From: Pontederia crassipes
Lineage: Eukaryota > Streptophyta > Magnoliopsida > Commelinales > Pontederiaceae
Assembly (NCBI GenBank): GCA_030549335.1
Contig: JAUKPH010000026.1
Span: 1,054,001 to 1,118,000, forward strand
Reading direction: 5' to 3'
DNA length: 64,000 nt
The first letter of the stretch is position 1, and every line of letters begins with the position of its first letter. Below, piece by piece: positions 11,501 to 24,794 of this stretch. The notes under the pieces are model-generated. The model made no database searches, had not been told where the DNA came from, and saw only the letters and a list, made by a program, of their open reading frames with translations. The position numbers were made by a program, and so were the translations under genes.

Positions 11501-13930
11501 AATTTTCGACGCTATCGTGCATGTTGATGCATGGTTAGATGATTGGGACGAAAAAAAGGACTCGGATGAAAATTTTCCTGGGGTGAGAAATTTCGCGGCG
11601 CACCTTTTACTCGTGTTTTCAGCCAAGAAGGTCAAAAAATGCGAAATTTTTTACGCTGTCAAAAGATGCCAAATTTTCGACGCTTTCGTGCCTGTTGATG
11701 CATGGTGAGATGATTGGGACGAAAAAAAGGACTCAGGCGCAAATTTTCCGAGAGTGCAAAATTTCGCGCACGCGCCTTTTACTCGTGTTTTCTGCCAAGA
11801 AGGTCAAAAAACGTGAAATTTTTGACGCTGTCAAATGAAGCCAAATTTTCGACGGTTTCCTGTCTGTTGATGCATGGTAAGATGATTGGGACGAAAAAAG
11901 GACTCAGGCACAAATTTTCCGGGTGTGCGAAATTTCGCGCGCGCGCCTTGTACTCGTGTTTTCAGCCAAGAAGGTCAAAAAATGCAAAATTATTGATGGT
12001 GTCAAAAGATGCCAAATTTTCGACGCTATCGTGCATGTTGATGCATGGTGAGATAATTGGGACGAAAAAAAGGACTCAGGCGCAAATTTTCCGGGGGTGC
12101 GAAATTTCGCGAGCGCGCCTTGTACTCGTGTTTTCAGCCAAAAAGGTCAAAAAACGCGAAATTTTTGACGCTGTCAAAAGAAGCCAAATTTTCGACGCTA
12201 TCGTGCATGTTGATGCATGGTGAGATGATTGGGATGAAAAAAAGGACTCAGGCACAAATTTTCCGGGGGTGAGAAATTTCGCGCGCGCGCCTTTTACTCG
12301 TGTTTTCAGCCAAGAAGGTCAAAAAATGCGAAGTTTTTGATACTGTCAAAAGATTCCAACTTTTTTACGCTTTCGTGCCTATTGATGCATGGTGAGATCA
12401 TTGGGACGAAAAAAAGGACTCAGGCGCAAATTTTCCGGGGGTGCGAAATTTCGCGCACGCGCCTTTTACTCGTGTTTTCTGCCAAGAAGGTCAAAAAATG
12501 CAAAATTTTTGATGCTGTCAAAAGATGCCAAATTTTCGACGCTTTCAAGCCTGTTGATGCATTGTGAGATGATTAGGACGAAAAAAGGACTCAGGCACAA
12601 ATTTTCTGGGGGTGTGAAATTTCGCGCGCGCGCCTTTTACTCGTGTTTTCAGCCAAGAAGGTCAAAAAATGCGAAATTTTTGATGCTGTCAAAAGATGCC
12701 AAATTTTTGACGCTTTCATGCCTATTGATGCATTGTGAGATGATTGGGACGAAAAAAGAACTCAGGCGCAAATTTTCTGGGGGTGCGAAATTTCGCGCGC
12801 GCGCCTTTTACTCGTGTTTTCAGCCAAGAAGGTCAAAAAATGCGAAATTTTTGACACTGTCAAAAGATGTCAAATTTTTGACGCTATCGTGCATGTTGAT
12901 GCATGGTGAGATGATTGGGACGAAAAAAAGGACTCAGGCGCAAATTTTCCGGGGGAGAGAAATTGCGCGCGCGCGCCTTTTACTCGTGTTTTCAGCCAAG
13001 AAGGTCAAAAAATGCGAAATTTTTGACGCGTCAAAAGATGCCAAATTTTCGACGCTATCTTGCCTGTTTATGGATGGTGAGATGATTGGGACAAAAAAAT
13101 GGACTCGGATGAAAATTTTCCGGGTGTGCGAAATTTTGCGCGCGCGCCTTTTACTCGTGTTTTCAGCCAAGAAGGTTAAAAAATGCAAAATTTTTGACAC
13201 TGTCAAAAGATGCCAAATTTTTGACGCTTTCGTGCCTGTTGATGCATGGTGAGATGATTGGGACGAAAAAAAGGACTCAGGCGCAAATTTTCCGGGGGTG
13301 CAAAATTTCGCACGCGCGCCTTTTACTCGTGTTTTCAGCCAAGAAGGTCAAAAAACGCGAAATTTTTGACGCTATCAAAAGATGCCAAATTTTCGACGCT
13401 TTCGTGCCTATTGATGCATGGTGAGATGATTGGGACGAAAAAATGGACTCAGATGAAAATTTTCCTGGGATGCGAAATTTCGCGCGCGTGCCTTTAACTC
13501 GTGTTTTCAGCCAAGAAGGTCAAAAAACGCGAAATTTTTGATGTCGTCAAAAGATGCCAAATTTCCGACACCTTCTTTCCATTTGATGCATGGTGAGATA
13601 ATTGGGACAAAAAAAAGGACTCAGGCGCAAACTTTCCGGGGGTGAGAAATTTCGCGCGCGCGCCTTGTACTCGTGTTTTCAGCCAAGAAGGTCAAAAAAT
13701 GCGAAATTTTTGATGCTGTAAAAAGATGCCAAATTTTCGACGCTATCGTGCATGTTGATGCATGGTTAGATGATTGGGACGAAAAAAAGGACTCGGATGA
13801 AAATTTTCCTGGGGTGAGAAATTTCGCGCGCGCACCTTTTACTCGTGTTTTCAGCCAAGAAGGTCAAAAAATGCGAAATTTTTTACGGTGTCAAAAGATG
13901 CCAAATTTTCGACGCTATCGTGCATGTTGA
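8447..13930 (+). repeat. HOR block, ~2,919-bp 17-mer, two copies
   Basis: Long runs of monomers match at an offset of 2,919-2,920 bp, for example the segments starting at 8795 and 11714, 9470 and 12389, and 10338 and 13258. The marker ccttctttcc sits at 8447, 10651, 11340 and 13571, so each 17-mer divides into 13 plus 4 monomers; the first 13 are 27 bp short because of one collapsed unit. Distinctive members are the gatgcattgtgag monomers near 9640, 9813, 12560 and 12730. Confidence 0.85.
8577..8603 (+). repeat. Monomer with the 27-bp internal repeat collapsed
   Basis: The sequence gcgaaatttttgacgctatc passes directly from the first aaattttYgacgct copy to the sequence that normally follows the second. 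The intervening gctgtcaaaagatgccaaat segment is missing, exactly 27 bp. Sister units at the same HOR position (for example near 7,378 and 11,469) retain both copies. Confidence 0.88.
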
Positions 13931-16900
13931 TGCATGGTGAGATGATTGGGACGAAAAAAAGGACTCAGGCGCAAATTTTCCGGGGTTGCGAAATTTCGTG
14001 CGCCCGCCTTGTACTCGTGTTTTCAGCCAAAAAGGTCAAAAAATGCGAAATTTTTGACGCTGTCAAAAGATGCCAAATTTTTGACGGTTTCCTGTCTGTT
14101 GATGCATGGTAAGATTATTGGGACGAAAAAAGGACTCAGGCGCAAATTTTCCGGGGGTGCGAAATTTCGCGCGCGCGCCTTGTACTCGTGTTTTCAGCCA
14201 AGAAGGTCAAAAAATGCGAAATTTTTGACGGTGTCAAAAGATGCCAAATTTTCGACGCTATCGTGCATGTTGATGCATGGTGAGATGATTGGGACGAAAA
14301 AAAGGACTCAGGCGCAAATTTTCCGGGGGTGCGAAATTTCGCGCGCGCGCCTTGTACTCGTGTTTTCAGCCAAAAAGGTCAAAAAACGCGAAATTTTTGA
14401 CGCTGACAAAAGATGCCAAATTTTCGACGCTATCGTGCATGTTGATGCATGGTGAGATGATTGGGACGAAAAAAAGGACTCAGGCACAAATTTTCCGGGG
14501 GTGAGAAATTTCGCGCGCGCGCCTTTTACTCGTGTTTTCAGCCAAGAAGGTCAAAAAATGCGAAGTTTTTGATGCTGTAAAAAGATTCCAACTTTTTTAC
14601 GCTTTCGTGCCTATTGATGCATGGTGAGATCATTGGGACGAAAAAAGGACTCAGGCGCAAATTTTCCGGGGGTGCGAAATTTCGCGCACGCGCCTTTTAC
14701 TCGTGTTTTCTGCCAAGAAGGTCAAAAAATGCAAAATTTTTGATGCTGTCAAAAGATGCCAAATTTTCGACGCTTTCAAGCTTGTTGATGCTTTGTGAGA
14801 TGATTAGGACGAAAAAAGGACTCAGGCGCAAATTTTCTGGGGTGCGAAATTTCCCGCGCGCGCCTTTTACTCGTGTTTTCAGCCAAGAAGGTCAAAAAAT
14901 GCGAAATTTTTGATGCTGTCAAAAGATGCCAAATTTTTTACGCTTTCATGCCTGTTGATGCATTATGAGATGATTGGGACGAAAAAAGGACTCAGGCGCA
15001 AATTTTCTGGGGGTGCAAAATTTCGCGCGCGCGCCTTTTACTCGTGTTTTCAGCCAAGAAGGTCAAAAAATGCGAAATTTTTGACACTGTCAAAAGATGC
15101 CAAATTTTTGACGCTATCGTGCATGTTGATGCATGGTGAGATGATTGGGACGAAAAAAGGACTCAGGCGCAAATTTTCCGGGGGTGACAAATTTCGCGCG
15201 CGCGCCTTCTACTTGTGTTTTCAGCCAAGAAGGTCAAAAAATGCGAAATTTTTGACGCGTCAAAAGATGCCAAATTTTCGACGCTATCTTGCCTGTTGAT
15301 GCATGGTGAGATGATTGGGACAAAAAAATGGACTCGGATGAAAATTTTCCGGGTGTGCGAAATTTTGCGCGCGCGCCTTTTACTCGTGTTTTCAGCCAAG
15401 AAGGTCAAAAAACGCAAAATTTTTGACGCTGTTAAAAGATGCCAAATTTTCGACGCTTTCGTGCCTGTTGATGCATGGTGAGATGATTGGGACGAAAAAA
15501 AGGACACAGGCGCAAATTTTCCGGGGGTGCAAAATTTCGCACGCGCGCCTTTTACTCATGTTTTCAGCCAAGAAGGTCAAAAAACGCGAAATTTTTGACG
15601 CTATCAAAAGATGGCAAATTTTCGACGCTTTCGTGCCTATTGATGCATGGTGAGATGATTGGGACGAAAAAATGGACTCAGATGAAAATTTTCCTGGGAT
15701 GCGAAATTTCGCGCGCGTGCCTTTAACTCGTGTTTTCAGCCAAGAAGGTCAAAAAAACGCGAAATTTTTGATGTTGTCAAAAGATGCCAAATTTCTGACA
15801 CCTTCTTTCCATTTGATGCATGGTGAGATAATTGGGACAAAAAAAAGGACTCAGGCGCAAACTTTCCGGGGGTGAGAAATTTCGCGCGCGCGCCTTGTAC
15901 TCGTGTTTTCAGCCAAGAAGGTCAAAAAATGCGAAATTTTTGATGCTGTAAAAAGATGCCAAATTTTCGACGCTATCGTGCATGTTGATGCATGGTTAGA
16001 TGATTGGGACGAAAAAAAGGACTCGGATGAAAATTTTCCTGGGGTGAGAAATTTCGCGCGCGCACCTTTTACTCGTGTTTTCAGCCAAGAAGGTCAAAAA
16101 ATGCGAAATTTTTGACGGTGTCAAAAGATGCCAAATTTTCGACGCTATCGTGCATGTTGATGCATGGTGAGATGATTGGGACGAAAAAAAGGACTCAGGC
16201 GCAAATTTTCCGGGGTTGCGAAATTTCGCGCGCCCGCCTTGTACTCGTGTTTTCAGCCAAAAAGGTCAAAAAATGCGAAATTTTTGACGCTGTCAAAAGA
16301 TGCCAAATTTTTGACGGTTTCCTGTCTGTTGATGCATGGTAAGATTATTGGGACGAAAAAAGGACTCAGGCGCAAATTTTCCGGGGGTGCGAAATTTCGC
16401 GCGCGCGCCTTGTACTCGTGTTTTCAGCCAAGAAGGTCAAAAAATGCGAAATTTTTGACGGTGTCAAAAGATGCCAAATTTTTGACGCTATCGTGCATGT
16501 TGATGCATGGTGAGATGATTGGGACGAAAAAAGGACTCAGGCGCAAATTTTCCGGGGGTGCGAAATTTCGCGCGCGGCGCCTTGTACTCGTGTTTTCAGC
16601 CAAAAAGGTCAAAAAACGCGAAATTTTTTACGCTGACAAAAGATGCCAAATTTTCAACGCTATCGTGCATGTTGATGCATGGTGAGATGATTGGGACGAA
16701 AAAAAGGACTCAGGCACAAATTTTCCGGGGGTGAGAAATTTCGCGCGCGCGCCTTTTACTCGTGTTTTCAGCCAAGAAGGTCAAAAAATGCGAAGTTTTT
16801 GATGCTGTCAAAAGATTCCAACTTTTTTACGCTTTCGTGCCTATTGATGCATGGTGAGATCATTGGGACGAAAAAAGGACTCAGGCGCAAATTTTCCGGG

Positions 16901-18560
16901 GGTGCGAAATTTCGCGCACGCGCCTTTTACTCGTGTTTTCTGCCAAGAAGGTCAAAAAATGCAAAATTTTTGATGCTGTCAAAAGATGCCAAATTTTCGA
17001 CGCTTTCAAGCTTGTTGATGCTTTGTGAGATGATTAGGACGAAAAAAGGACTCAGGCGCAAATTTTCTGTGGTGCGAAATTTCCCGCGCGCGCCTTTTAC
17101 TCGTGTTTTCAGCCAAGAAGGTCAAAAAATGCGAAATTTTTGATGCTGTCAAAAGATGCCAAATTTTTTACGCTTTCATGCCTGTTGATGCATTGTGAGA
17201 TGATTGGGACGAAAAAAGGATTCAGGCGCAAATTTTCTGGGGGTGCAAAATTTCGCGCGCGCGCCTTTTACTCGTGTTTTCAGCGAAGAAGGTCAAAAAA
17301 TGCGAAATTTTTGACGATGTCAAAAGATGCCAAATTTTCGACGCTATCGTGCATGTTGATGCATGGTGAGATGATTGGGACGAAAAAAAGGACTCAGGCG
17401 CAAATTTTCCGGGGGTGAGAAATTTCGCCCGCGCGCCTTTTACTTGTGTTTTCAGCCAAGAAGGTCAAAAAATGCGAAATTTTTGACGCGTCAAAAGATG
17501 CCAAATTTTCGATGCTATCTTGCCTGTTGATGCATGGTGAGATGATTGGGACAAAAAAATGGACTCGGATGAAAATTTTCCGGGTGTGCGAAATTTTGCG
17601 CGCGCGCCTTTTACTCGTGTTTTCAGCCAAGAAGGTCAAAAAACGCAAAATTTTTGACGCTGTTAAAAGATGCCAAATTTTCGACGCTTTCGTGCCTGTT
17701 GATGCATGGTGAGATGATTGGGACGAAAAAAAGGACTCAGGCGCAAATTTTTCGGGGGTGCAAAATTTCGCACGCGCGCCTTTTACTCATGTTTTCAGCC
17801 AAGAAGGTCAAAAAACGCGAAATTTTTGACGCTATCAAAAGATGGCAAATTTTCGACGCTTTCGTGCCTATTGATGCATGGTGAGATGATTGGGACGAAA
17901 AAATGGACTCAGATGAAAATTTTCCTGGGATGCGAAATTTCGCGCGCGTGCCTTTAACTCGTGTTTTCAGCCAAGAAGGTCAAAAAACGCGAAATTTTTG
18001 ATGTCGTCAAAAGATGCCAAATTTCCGACACCTTCTTTCCATTTGATGCATGGTGAGATAATTGGGACAAAAAAAAGGACTCAGGCGCAAACTTTCCGGG
18101 GGTGAGAAATTTCGCGCGCGCGCCTTGTACTCGTGTTTTCAGCCAAGAAGGTCAAAAAATGCGAAATTTTTGATGCTGTAAAAAGATGCCAAATTTTCGA
18201 CGCTATCGTGCATGTTGATGCATGGTTAGATGATTGGGACGAAAAAAAGGACTCGGATGAAAATTTTCCTGGGGTGAGAAATTTCGCGCGCGCACCTTTT
18301 ACTCGTGTTTTCAGCCAAGAAGGTCAAAAAATGCGAAATTTTTGACGGTGTCAAAAGATGCCAAATTTTCGACGCTATCGTGCATGTTGATGCATGGTGA
18401 GATGATTGGGACGAAAAAAAGGACTCAGGCGCAAATTTTCCGGGGTTGCGAAATTTCGCGCGCCCGCCTTGTACTCGTGTTTTCAGCCAAAAAGGTCAAA
18501 AAATACGAAAATTTTGACGCTGTCAAAAGATGCCAAATTTTCGACGCTATCGTGCATGTT
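13200..18560 (+). repeat. HOR block, 2,230-bp 13-mer, about 2.4 copies
   Basis: The marker ccttctttcc lies at 13571, 15801 and 18031, 2,230 bp apart. Shared private variants are catttgatgcatgg after the marker, ccggggttgcg near 13980, 16210 and 18440, and ttgttgatgctttgtgag near 14780 and 17010. This is the 13-monomer sub-block of the preceding 17-mer, now amplified without the 4-monomer part. The third copy ends near 18,560. Confidence 0.87.
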
Positions 18561-19310
18561 GATGCATGGTGAGATGATTGGGACGAAAAAAGGACTCAGG
18601 CACAAATTTTCCGGGGGTGAGAAATTTCGCGCGCGCGCCTTTTACTCGTGTTTTCATCCAAGAAGGTCAAAAATGCGAAATTTTTGACGCGTCAAAAGAT
18701 GTCAAATTTTCGACGCTATCATGCCTATTGATGCATGGTGAGATGATTGGGACGAAAAAAAGGACTCAGGCGCAAATTTTCCGGAGGTGCAAAATTTCGC
18801 ACGCGCGCCTTTTACTCGTGTTTTCAACCAAGAAGGTCAAAAAATGCGAAATTTTTGACGCTATCAAAAGATGCCAAATTTTCGACGCTTTCGTGCCTAT
18901 TGATGCATGGTGGGGACGAAAAAAAGGACTCATGCGCAAATTTTCCGGGTGTGCGAAATTTCACGCGCGCGCCTTTTACTCGTGTTTTCAGCCAAGAAGG
19001 TCAAAAAATGCGAAATTTTTGACGGTGTCAAAAGATGCCAAATTTTCGACACTATCGTGCATGTTGATGCATGGTGAGATGATTGGGACGAAAAAAAGGA
19101 CTCAGGCGCAAATTTTCCGGGGGTGCGAAATTTCGCGCGCGCGCCTTGTACTCGTGTTTTCAAAAAACGCGAAATTTTTGACGCTGTCAAAAGATGCCAA
19201 ATTTTCGACGCTATCGTGCATGTTGATGCATGGTGAGATGATTGGGACGAAAAAAGGACTCAGGCACAAATTTTCCGGGGATGCGAAATTTCGCGCGCGC
19301 TTTTTACTCG
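18560..19310 (+). repeat. Disordered monomers with deletions
   Basis: Between the 13-mer and 4-mer blocks the units do not fit a clean HOR. At about 18,908-18,917 the sequence gatgcatggtggggacg has lost 8 bp relative to the usual unit. At about 19,160 gtgttttcaaaaaacgc has lost 13 bp (the gccaagaagg segment) between two tca triplets. Units here mix features of both neighbouring blocks. Confidence 0.75.
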
Positions 19311-20690
19311 TGTTTTCAGCCAAGAAGGTCAAAAAACGCAAAATTTTTGACGCTGTCAAAAGATGCCAAATTTTCGACGCTTTCGTGCCTGTTGATGCAT
19401 GGTGAGATGATTGGGACAAAAAAAAGGACTCAGGCGCAAATTTTCCGGGGGTGCGAAATTTCGCGCGCGCTTTTTACTTGTGTTTTCAGCCAAGAAGGTC
19501 AAAAAACGCGAAATTTTTGACGTTGTCAAAAGATGCAAAATTTTCGACGCTTTCGTGCCTGTTGATGCATGGTGACATGATTGGGAAGAAAAAATGGACT
19601 CGGATGAAAATTTTCCAGGGGTGAGAAATTTCGCGCTCACGCTATTCACTCGTGTTTTCAGCCAAGAAGGTCAAAAAACGCGAAATTTTTTACGCTGTCA
19701 AAAGATGCAAAATTTTCGACGCTATCGTTCCTGTTGATGCATGGTGAGATGATTGGGATGAAAAAAAGTACTCAGACGCAAATTTTCCGCGGGTGCGAAA
19801 TTTTGTGCGCATGCCTTTTACTCGTGTTTTCAGCCAAGAAGGTCAAAAAACGCAAAATTTTTGACGCTGTCAAAAGATGCCAAATTTTCGACGCTTTCGT
19901 GCCTGTTGATGCAAGGTGAGATGATTGGGACAAAAAAATGGACTCGGATGAAAATTTTTCGGGGGTGCGAAATTTCGCGCGCGCGCTTTTTACTCGTGTT
20001 TTCAGCCAAGAAGGTCAAAAAACGCGAAATTTTTGACGCTGTCAAAAGATGCCAAATTTTCGACGCTTTCGTGCCTGTTGATGCATGGTGAGATGATTGG
20101 GACAAAAAAAAGGACTCAGGCGCAAATTTTCCGGGGGTGCGAAATTTCGCGCGCGCTTTTTACTCGTGTTTTCAGCCAAGAAGGTCAAAAAACGTGAAAT
20201 TTTTGACGTTGTCAAAAGATGCAAAATTTTCGACGCTTTCGTGCATGTTGATGCATGCTGACATGATTGGGAAGAAAAAATGGACTCGGATGAAAATTTT
20301 CCAGGGGTGAGAAATTTCGCGCTCACGCTATTCACTCGTGTTTTCAGCCAAGAAGGTCAAAAAACGCGAAATTTTTTACGCTGTCAAAAGATGCAAAATT
20401 TTCGACGCTATCGTTCCTGTTGATGCATGGTGAGATGATTGGGATGAAAAAAAGTACTCAGACGCAAATTTTCCGCGGGTGCGAAATTTTGTGCGCGTGC
20501 CTTTTACTCTTGTTTTCAGCCAAGAAGGTCAAAAAACGCAAAATTTTTGACGCTGTCAAAAGATGCCAAATTTTCGACGCTTTCGTGCCTATTGATGCAA
20601 GGTGAGATGATTGGGACAAAAAAATGGACTCGGATGAAAATTTTTCGGGGGTGCGAAATTTCGCGCGCGCGCTTTTTACTCGTGTTTTCA
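19310..20690 (+). repeat. HOR block, 686-bp 4-mer, two copies
   Basis: Matching variants lie 686 bp apart: the tgacatgattgggaag unit near 19572 and 20258, aaaaaaagtactcagacgc near 19751 and 20437, and the ttgatgcaaggtgag unit near 19908 and 20594. The second copy runs into the 26-mer block, and this 4-monomer set is also the last 4-monomer part of the 26-mer. Confidence 0.8.
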
Positions 20691-23600
20691 GCCAAGAAGG
20701 TCAAAAATGCGAAATTATTGACGCTGTCAAAAGATGCTAAATTTTCGACGCTTTCGTGCCTGTTGATGCATGGTGAGATGATTGGGACGAAAAAATGGAT
20801 GCGGATGAAAATTTTTCGGGGGTGCGAAATTTCGCGCGCGCGCTTTTTACTCGTGTTTTCAGCCAAGAAGGTCAAAAAATGTGAAATTTTTGACGCTGTC
20901 AAAAGATGCCAAATTTTCGACGCTTTCGTGCCTGTTGATGCATGGTGAGATGATTGGGACGAAAAAATGAACTCGGATGAAAATTTTCCGGGGGTGCGAA
21001 ATTTCACGCGCGCGCTTTTTACTCGTGTTTTCAGCCAAGTTGGTCAAAAAACGCGAATTTTTTGACGCTGTCAAAAGATGCCAAATTTTCGACGCTTTCG
21101 TGCCTGTTGATGCATGGTGAGATGATTGGGACGAAAAAAAGGACTCAGGCGCAAATTTTTCGGGGGTGCGAAATTTCGCGCGCGCGCTTTTTACTCGTGT
21201 TTTCAGCCAAGAAGGTCAAAAAACGCGAAATTTTTGACGTTGTCAAAAGATGCAAAATTTTCGACGCTTTCGTGCCTGTTGATGCATGGTGACATGATTG
21301 GGAAGAAAAAATGGACTCGGATGAAAATTTTTCGGGGGTGAGAAATTTCGTGCGCGCGCTATTCACTCGTGTTTTCAGCCAAGAAGGTCAAAAAATGCGA
21401 AATTTTTGACGCTGTCAAAAGATGCCAAATTTTCGACGCTATCGTGCCTGTTGATGCATGGTGAGCTGATTGGGACGAAAAAATGGACTCGGATGAAAAT
21501 TTTCCGGGGGTGCGAAATTTCGCGCGCGCGCTTTTTACTCGTGTTTTCAGCCAAGAAGGTCAAAAAATGTGAAATTTTTGACGCTGTCAAAAGATGCCAA
21601 ATTTTTGACGCTTTCGTGCCTGTTGATGCATGGTGAGATGATTGGGACGAAAAAATGGACTCGGATGAAAATTTTCCGGGGGTGCGAAATTTCGCGCGCG
21701 CGCTTTTTACTCGTGTTTTCAGCCAAGTAGGTCAAAAAACGCGAATTTTTGACGCTGTCAAAAGATGCCAAATTTTCGACGCTTTCGTGCCTGTTGATGC
21801 ATGGTGAGATGATTGGGACGAAAAAAAGGACTCAGGCGCAAATTTTCCAGGGGTGCGAAATTTCGCGCGCGATTTTTACTCGTGTTTTCAGCCAAGAAGG
21901 TCAAAAAACGCGAAATTTTTGACGTTGTCAAAAGATGCAAAATTTTCGACGCTTTCGTGCCTGTTGATGCATGGTGACATGATTGGGAAGAAAAAATGGA
22001 CTCGGATGAAAATTTTTCGGGGGTGAGAAATTTCGTGCGCGCGCTATTCACTCGTGTTTTCAGCCAAGAAGGTCAAAAAATGCGAAATTTTTGATGTTGT
22101 CAAAAGATGCAAAATTTTCGACGCTTTCGTGCTTGTTGATGCATGGTGACATGATTGGGAAGAAAAAATGGACTCGGATGGAAATTTTCCAGGGGTGAGA
22201 AATTTCGCGCTCGCGCTATTCACTCGTGTTTTCAGCCAAGAAGGTCAAAAAATGCGAAATTTTTTACGCTGTCAAAAGATGCAAAATTTTCGACGCTATC
22301 GTTCCTGTTGATGCATGGTGAGATGATTGGGACGAAAAAAAGTACTCAGATGCAAATTTTCCGGGGGTGCGAAATTTTGCGCGCGCGCCTTTTACTCGTG
22401 TTTTCAGCCAAGAAGGTCAAAAAACGCAAAATTTTTGACGCTGTCAAAAGATGCCAAATTTTCGACGCTTTCGTGCCTGTTGATGCAAGGTGAGATGATT
22501 GGGACAAAAAAATGGACTCGGATGAAAATTTTTCGGGGGTGCGAAATTTCGCGCGCGCGCTTTTTACTCGTGTTTTCAGCCAAGAAGGTCAAAAATGCGA
22601 AATTATTGACGCTGTCAAAAGATGCTAAATTTTCGACGCTTTCGTGCCTGTTGATGCATGGTGAGATGATTGGGACGAAAAAATGGACGCGGATGAAAAT
22701 TTTTCGGGGGTGCGAAATTTCGCGCGTGCGCTTTTTACTCGTGTTTTCAGCCAAGAAGGTCAAAAAATGTGAAATTTTTGACGCTGTCAAAAGATGCCAA
22801 ATTTTTGACGCTTTCGTGCCTGTTGATGCATGGTGAGATGATTGGGACGAAAAAATGGACTCGGATGAAAATTTTCCGGGGGTGCGAAATTTCGCGCGCG
22901 CGCTTTTTACTCGTGTTTTCAGCCAAGTAGGTCAAAAAACGCGAATTTTTTGACGCTGTCAAAAGATGCCAAATTTTCGACGCTTTCGTGCCTGTTGATG
23001 CATGGTGAGATGATTGGGACGAAAAAAAGGACTCAGGCGCAAATTTTTCGGGGGTGCGAAATTTCGCGCGCGCGCTTTTTACTCGTGTTTTCAGCCAAGA
23101 AGGTCAAAAAACGCGAAATTTTTGACGTTGTCAAAAGATGCAAAATTTTCGACGCTTTCGTGCCTGTTGATGCATGGTGACATGATTGGGAAGAAAAAAT
23201 GGACTCGGATGAAAATTTTTCGGGGGTGAGAAATTTCGTGCGCGCGCTATTCACTCGTGTTTTCAGCCAAGAAGGTCAAAAAATGCGAAATTTTTGACGC
23301 TGTCAAAAGATGCCAAATTTTCGACGCTATCGTGCCTGTTGATGCATGGTGAGCTGATTGGGACGAAAAAATGGACTCGGATGAAAATTTTCCGGGGGTG
23401 CGAAATTTCGCGCGCGCGCTTTTTACTCGTGTTTTCAGCCAAGAAGGTCAAAAAATGTGAAATTTTTGACGCTTTCAAAAGATGCCAAATTTTTGACGCT
23501 TTCGTGCCTGTTGATGCATGGTGAGATGATTGGGACGAAAAAATGGACTCGGATGAAAATTTTCCGGGGGTGCGAAATTTCGCGCGCGCGCTTTTTACTC

Positions 23601-24794
23601 GTGTTTTCAGCCAAGTAGGTCAAAAAACGCGAATTTTTGACGCTGTCAAAAGATGCCAAATTTACGACGCTTTCGTGCCTGTTGATGCATGGTGAGATGA
23701 TTGGGACGAAAAAAAGGACTCAGGCGCAAATTTTCCGGGGGTGCGAAATTTCGCGCGCGCTTTTTACTCGTGTTTTCAGCCAAGAAGGTCAAAAAACGCG
23801 AAATTTTTGACGTTGTCAAAAGATGCAAAATTTTCGACGCTTTCGTGCCTGTTGATGCATGGTGACATGATTGGGAAGAAAAAATGGACTCGGATGAAAA
23901 TTTTTCGGGGGTGAGAAATTTCGTGCGCGCGCTATTCACTCGTGTTTTCAGCCAAGAAGGTCAAAAAACGCGAAATTTTTGACGTTGTCAAAAGATGCAA
24001 AATTTTCGACGCTTTCGTGCTTGTTGATGCATGGTGACGTGATTGGGAAGAAAAAATGGACTCGGATGGAAATTTTCCAGGGGTGAGAAATTTCGCGCTC
24101 GCGCTATTCACTCGTGTTTTCAGCCAAGAAGGTCAAAAAATGCAAAATTTTGTACGCCGTCAAAAGATGCCAAATTTTCAACGCTTTCGTGCCTGTTGAT
24201 GCATGGTGAGATGATTGGGATGAAAAAATTGACTCGGATGAAAATTTTTCGGGGGTGCGAAATTTCGCGCGCGCGCTTTTTACTCGTGTTTTCAGCCAAG
24301 AAGGTCAAAAAACGCGAATTTTTTGACGCTGTCAAAAGATGCCAAATTTTCGACGCTTTCGTGCCTGTTGATGCATGGTGAGATGATTGGGACGAAAAAA
24401 TGGACTCGGATGAAAATTTTCCGTGGGTGCGAAATTTCGCGCGCACGCTTTTTACTCGTGTTTTCAACCAAGAAGGTCAAAAAACGCGAATTTTTTGACG
24501 CTGTCAAAAGATGCCAAATTTTTGACGCTTTCGTGCCTGTTGATGCATGGTGAGATGATTGGGACGAAAAAATGGACTCGGATGAAAATTTTCCGGGGGT
24601 GCGAAATTTCGCGCGCGCGCTTTTTACTCGTGTTTTCAGCCAAGTAGGTCAAAAAACGCGAATTTTTGACGCTGTCAAAAGATGCCAAATTTACGACGCT
24701 TTCGTGCCTGTTGATGCATGGTGAGATGATTGGGACGAAAAAAAGGACTCAGGCGCAAATTTTCCGGGGGTGCGAAATTTCGCGCGCGCTTTTT
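20334..24794 (+). repeat. 26-monomer HOR, copy 1 (4,461 bp)
   Basis: Positions in this copy recur at +4,461 and +8,922. It has internal structure: 20.33-22.2 kb and 22.2-24.1 kb match each other at an offset of 1,888 bp (11 monomers), followed by four more monomers, giving 11+11+4. Private markers are gtcaaaaatgcgaaattattg (20,701 and 22,589), the short gcgcgcgattttta tract (about 21,866) and gcaaaattttgtacgccg (about 24,142). Confidence 0.9.

Noticed and set aside
12389-13252. Longest open frame, 287 codons on the + strand, starting MVRSLGRKKGLRRKF
   Set aside because: It is five consecutive satellite monomers read through. The same peptide segments recur in other frames and on the other strand across the window, and frame continuity depends on which monomers are 171 rather than 172 bp long. 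No recognisable domain and no gene context.
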